Positions 58,818 through 64,000 of a DNA stretch of 64,000 bases are shown piece by piece. Numbering within the stretch: the first letter of the stretch is position 1; every line of letters begins with the position of its first letter. The stretch spans positions 20,796,001 to 20,860,000 of the forward strand of contig NC_070613.1 of the NCBI RefSeq assembly GCF_027172205.1. Reading direction: 5' to 3'. The notes under the pieces are model-generated. The model saw only the letters and a list, made by a program, of their open reading frames with translations, was not told the DNA's origin and made no database searches. The stretch is from Podarcis raffonei (lineage: Eukaryota > Chordata > Lepidosauria > Squamata > Lacertidae). The translations under genes were made by a program, and so were the position numbers.

Positions 58818-61800
58818 TCATCTCACTTCTAGTTTTTTCCCCTCTAAAACAATCTGAATTTCTTTGGCATCCAAAGTCTCATAGGTCAGCAATGCTTCCG
58901 CTAAATTCTTGTGCTCTTTTGTGCGGTTCTTCAATATATTCTTCGCTCGTTCGTATGATTCCTATCACAGAAAAACAAACAAACCACACACACACATTAA
59001 GGATCATTTGCAATGAAACTGGAAATTGAAGACATGTATTCTAAAAACTGTTTTAAGATTGACCCCTGAACTAATATTTTCAATAAAGCCACAAATATTT
59101 ACGTTTCAATTTTATTCTTGTATACTCATTGCAGAAACCAGACTCCATAAAATGTTTTAGTTTAAAACAAGTAAGAAACACAATGGATGGAAGGGAAAAA
59201 GAAGATAGCAAAATAACTGAATATGAAAAAGGAATCTATTAGCAACAAGGAGCTAGAAGAATGTTCTACTGCTAATAAGTGGTAAAGGAAGTTCCTGAAC
59301 TTTTAACAGGGCCATGAACTGAATTAGAATTTAGGCCATTTTTATGGTTTACTAGATATATACATGAAACCCAAGGGAAGGAAAACTTTATTCACCCAAT
59401 ATTTATTCCAGTTAGTCCACCACACTTTTTCTTACCTTTAAAAGCATTCTTATTTCTTGTTCAATTGCGGACTGAGTTTCGGGACTGAGTTTCCCTGTAT
59501 CTGTGTAGGTCATGACACCAAGCTTATAGAAAGCAAAAGAAAGAGACAAGAGAAAGAGACATTTTACATTGCAATTGTGGTGCAATTTAACATCCCAGCA
59601 TCCTGCAAATAATATCTTCTGTGATGCAACAGGCCCCCAAGGTGTCCAATATTTAAGCAGCTGTAGCTGTACACAGAAGTATCCCACCACCATATCACAG
59701 CTTTCTTGTTAAATCTGGATGGGAGGGAGTTTGTCAGCATAAATCTAATCATGTCTACTCAAAAGTTAGTCCCACTGTCCACAACTGGACTTACTCCCTG
59801 CAAGTGTATACGACTGCAGCCTTCGTCACCGATCACACATTTTGCTGGGTAATTCTATTATTCACACTTTATTAATTTTTAATCATCGTCTTAACTTGTT
59901 GCTTTTTAAAAAGATTACAAAGAACATGCATCTAAGAGAAATCTCACTATCTGTGATGACAGAAAGGAAGGGGCAGACCAGGAGGAAACAAAACATATAA
60001 GGGAATACAGGCAGAAGGAGTAAATGCTTACTGATGCGTGATTGAGCTCTCCCTGTGGTATAGAGCAAAAATGTGCAGACCCCAACCCCCCAAATGTGCT
60101 GTGAAATGAACATGGCAGTGTAACATATACAGTAGTGGCTGGTGAGGTGCTGTGGGTGGGGCACAGCTGCTTTCCTGACTTCCAACACAGAGGGAAAGAG
60201 GTGGGGTGAAGCTTGGGGAGACTGGCTCCATTGTTCTGCACCAATCTAATACTCCCATGCTTCACCCCACCCCTCTTGGTAAGTGCCAGTGACCCTGCGT
60301 TGTGAGGCCAGGAGAGCAGCAGTCTCTCACTTATCACTACTATTTTGTCAAGTCCATACTGTAAATTGCTTTGTATAATCTCCAAGGAAAAATGACAAAA
60401 TGTGTTATAGCTTTGATAATCTGTAAGGCTGAGTTGGTCACATACATATTCTCACTTTATAATGTACATTTCGCTTTATAGTGCACTACCGTCTAAAGAT
60501 CCAGAGAGGGATAACAGCAATTTAATACAAGGATCTGATACCACGTCCTGAAGGACTCCTAATCAATGCGGAGAGAAAAGAGGACAGCACCCAAAACTCA
60601 AACAGGAGATATTTAGATCTTACCTTCTCACTCATTCCAAACTTAGTCACCATGAGCCTTGCTATTTTAGTAGCGTTGTCAAAATCACTAGAAGCCCCTA
60701 AATGAACAACAGCAACAGAAGAAATTATACAAAAGTAATTCAGATTTTGAAGTTAAACGTTGTGAATACTAATCTTGTTTCTTTCGGGGTTTTCCTGACC
60801 TGTTGTGATGTAATCACCCCCAAATATAAGTTCTTCTGCAACTCTTCCTCCCATGCTAACATCCATCTGGGCAAGCAGCTGGGACCTAGTTTCACTCCAC
60901 CTGTCATTTTCTGGCAGCAGAGACACCTTTAATACAAAAAAGTTCATGAAAATAGCAAATTACACTTTGTAGTTGCTTTGACAATCTTGAAACAAAGGCG
61001 AGTTGGGGGATACTAACTGCCGTGATACTCTTCTGAGACATTTGTTGGTTTCTCTACCCCAAACTAAAACCTGCTTCCCAAAGAGTAGACACCTGCAGCC
61101 TTGCAGGCTCTGTCCGAACCTGTCATGGTCGTGCAGTATCTTAGCGAGAAACAAATCAACAGCAACTTTTTGCTGATGGCCAATCTTGGCTTACGGTGCA
61201 CTAAAGGTAACAGCCCTTCTACACACATCCCTCGCAGCAGGAGTAGGGAACCTCCAGCTCTGCTATGAAACAATTTTGTGAATGTATTTGGGCAATACAG
61301 TCCCAAAGTTCAAAATGCAGCAGAGCCAGATGAATGAATGTTTTCATCCACAATGTGGATGTCTTTTTTGAACTGACAGCACTGCAGTGTGTATATAAAA
61401 CATTTCTAAAATGGCAATTATTATTATTATTATTTATTAAATTTGTATACCACCCTTCAACTGAAGGTCACAGGGTGGTTCAGATCATAAAGATACAAAA
61501 TGAAAACATAAAATACATAGCAAAACAAAAACAAACCAGTAAATCCTCCCTTCAAACACATTTAAAAGGCCGCAGGATGTTAATCAGCCAAAGGCTTGGT
61601 TATAGAGAAAGATTTTCGCCTGGCGCCTATGTAATGAAGGTGAACCTCCGTTACAAATGCCACGGCAACCAACCAGGTTCTCATTTCAATTACATTAAAT
61701 AATGGAAATATATTGCCAGGTATTTGATATCAGCACTGTTGAAAAAGTAAAGCAGTAAAGTGGTCAAAGTCCAGTCAAAAGTGGGTATTCTCTACAAAAT

Positions 61801-63919
61801 CAAAATCCTCACATGTCCAAGTGTTGGCCCTCGTGGCATAATGGTAGCTTTGTTGATTGGCATCGCATCTTTAGTATAGTATGCAATAATGGCATGCCCA
61901 GATTCATGATAGGCTGTAATTGTTTTATTCTTATCATCAATTTCTACACTTCTACGCTCAGGGCCTGAAATCAAAGAAAGGAAATCACAGAAGCTGAAAA
62001 GTGACCAAATGCAAGCAGAAGCTCCATTCTATTCGTAACACCCACGCACACCCACAGCCCTGGAGACTTAGCAGGCTCAGTCCTCACTGAACTGTTCTGA
62101 AGGGTTTTTTATCCCATTATTTGTTTCCTCCCCAAATATTTTTTCTACTTCTTCAAATCTTGAGATTCCCCTGCGCATGCTCAGAAGTCCCACCTGGGCT
62201 CCACAGCCATAACTCAGCACTAAATTTTGCTATTGGTATATCCAAGGGGGAGAACAAACAAAACACTGCACTGGGGAATGCTCTTCTCAAGATGCCAGCC
62301 AGCCAGCCAGGATACTCCATTCCAGAATACTCCATTCCATTCACCCCGCCCCAGTTTGCTATTGTTTATTCTCAATAGTCAGCCACCAATCAGAGCTCCA
62401 TGGCTATTGAGCATGTTCTGTCTTCACTGGGCTATTTGGGGGTTCCCCCCTTTTTTTGTATTTCTGCAAACCCAAAAACCCTCAGTGTAGCATGTAAGCG
62501 CTGCATTTGTAACTTAACTCCAATGAAGTGCCCACGGTCAAAATACTTACCTCGCTGAATTCAGAAATTCAAATTCAGAAATAGCCTACCCATAAGAATT
62601 TTGTCCTTTGAGAATTCCAGCTCCTTCATAGTAACCATATCCTTCCCATCAACCGCAGCTTTCAATGCAGCTTGGTTCACTAGGTTTTCTAACTCAGCTC
62701 CAGAAAATCCTACCGTTCCTCTTGCAATGATTTCTGCATCAATAGCTGCAGTAAAACACACACACAAAGTCCTATATCAACCTAATCTGAGAAATTAACA
62801 ATATTCTTTAAATCTGCTTTTCACATAATCACAATATGGATCAAGAACAGAGCAGATTTATTCAAGCAATACTGTAAGCAGAATCAAAGACTCTGGCTCC
62901 CACTAGTGACAAGATTCCGAATTTCAATCCCAAGCATGTAATAACTAGGGGTTTTGTGTATGGGCCAAAAACTGGAGTGAATTGGGGTTTTTCCTTCCCT
63001 CCTCACATCAAAGCAAAATGTCAATAAACAGACAGATCAGGTCCTCTACAAAGTCTTGTGTTGCTGTGTTTCTATACTTTTCTTTACCTTATAGCTCCGT
63101 ATTTTCCTATATGTTTGTGGACATTGAAAATAGTGAGGCTGTCCAAAAGGTTGCCTGTGGAGTACTGAAGAGCTTGGAATTGTTCTTTGCTAAAGCACAT
63201 CAACAGTTATGCTTTCTTTATTAAGAAGGTATTCCCTATCCACCACCACCCAATTAGATTATTTGGGGGGGGGGAATAAATCTGTTTTACTCCCCCCACC
63301 TTTCAAGAAGCCCCTGCACCTATTTGCTTGCAATTTAGCATGCTTTAATCCACCGCTCCGGCGGGAAGGTAAACTGCATTTCCATGTGCTGCTCTGGTTC
63401 GCCAGAAGCAGCTTAGTCATGCTGGCCACATGACCTGGAAGCTGTACGCCAGCTCCCTCAGCCAATAAAGCGAGATGAGTGCCGCAACCCCAGAGTCGGC
63501 CATGACTGGACCCAATGGTCAGGGGTCCCTTTACTTTACCTAATCCACTGGAATAGCTCATGTGCCCTAAATTTCATCCACTTTGGCCAAAAGGGAAAAA
63601 TTAAGCTATAGCCATTTCAGATTGCTCAGTATAGTGAAAGGGGAACAGAGAGATTTGTTTTATTCAAGGCGATTCAGAACTCAAAACACAGATCTAAATG
63701 AGAAAGGTCACAGAGCGACTTAGAAACAGATTAAAATTTACAGCCACTCTACAACAACTTTCTGTATCGCCTGCCCCCAAGAGAACAGTTGCATATTTAT
63801 ACTTACATTCATCATACTTTATTTTATTCAGGTACCATTTCAGAATCTCTGTTCGGCCCCTGACATCTGGCCTGGGGACTGTAACTTGCATGTCAAAGCG
63901 GCCAGGACGTATCAAAGCA
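58818..63919 (-). CDS. YME1L1: YME1L1, mitochondrial i-AAA protease, C-terminal half
   Basis: ATP-dependent zinc metalloprotease of the inner mitochondrial membrane, acting on the intermembrane-space side. Seven exons in the window, minus strand: 63807-63919 ([21 protein letters not shown], end of the AAA ATPase domain with its arginine-finger region), 62590-62745 ([22 protein letters not shown], sensor-2 helix), 61813-61964 ([13 protein letters not shown], zinc-binding HExxH), 60800-60926 ([36 protein letters not shown], third metal ligand region), 60624-60697, 59436-59522 and 58818-58961 (ending [18 protein letters not shown] at 58818-58820). All junctions are GT-AG and frames join cleanly; about 283 residues. 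It matches mammalian YME1L nearly residue by residue from memory. Walker A/B and the N-terminus lie beyond 64000. Confidence 0.96.
61420..61645 (-). mobile_element. LINE 3' end (L2/CR1-like), reverse
   Basis: TTATTATTATTATTATTTATT then TTTGTATACCACCCTTCAACTG, GGGTGGTTCAGATCATAAAG and GATTTTCGCCTGGCGCC. A related piece is at 14125-14465. In a YME1L1 intron. Confidence 0.5.
63353..63541 (+). mobile_element. Sauria-type SINE, 5'-truncated, in a YME1L1 intron
   Basis: Body from CGGCGGGAAGGTAAAC to TCAGGGGTCCCTTTACTTTACC. Lies between YME1L1 exons 62590-62745 and 63807-63919. Confidence 0.88.
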
Positions 63920-64000
63920 CTAATTGGGGAGGAAAAACAATTCTGTGAATGATTCAATATATTTAAGATCCTTGCTAACCAGATGACTTAAAAGATTTTT

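Overview
The window looks like nuclear DNA from a squamate reptile, most likely a lizard. The evidence is split genes with GT-AG introns, many Sauria-type tRNA SINEs, a BovB/RTE LINE, CR1- and L1-type LINEs, a 5S-rRNA-derived SINE fragment and dense short DNA transposons. I see no bacterial operon, CRISPR array or origin.

Left half (1-36400, minus strand): two tandem paralogous type I polyketide synthase genes of the animal FAS-like kind. PKS-B (21554-33250, complete coding region, 2097 aa) is ordered KS-AT-DH-degenerate ER-KR-ACP, with no thioesterase. PKS-A (1-10182, 3' end outside the window) has the same six-exon plan with exons 1-5 identical in length. Its last exon is open for all 1653 codons in the window; I checked every codon for stops. 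Yet PKS-A has lost landmark residues: the first KS histidine (now Asn), the His of the AT GHSxG box (now Tyr), the DH glycine and the glycine-rich NADPH loop of KR. The two copies are about 98-99% identical in two short tracts and clearly diverged beside them, the mark of gene conversion. A short transposon has inserted at the very end of the PKS-B reading frame and supplies its stop codon.

Middle (36400-48400): gene-free and repeat-rich. It holds an L1 relic, an inverted repeat pair, three solo LTRs of one retrovirus-like family with 4-bp target duplications, and transposons nested in one another. A BovB LINE sits in a Tc1-like element just upstream of PKS-B's first coding exon.

Right part (48400-64000): PTCHD3 on the plus strand, a GC-rich first exon and two downstream exons, with signs of decay (a connecting exon not found and a 1-nt frameshift). 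Then the C-terminal half of YME1L1 on the minus strand, seven clean exons with the HESGH zinc site. PTCHD3 and YME1L1 are also neighbours in mammals (human 10p12), which supports the assignments.

Functionally, YME1L1 is a mitochondrial protease and PTCHD3 a Patched-like membrane protein; neither has an evident link to polyketide synthesis. The notable system is the PKS pair: one copy with most catalytic motifs, and an adjacent copy that looks like an expressed-frame pseudoenzyme.
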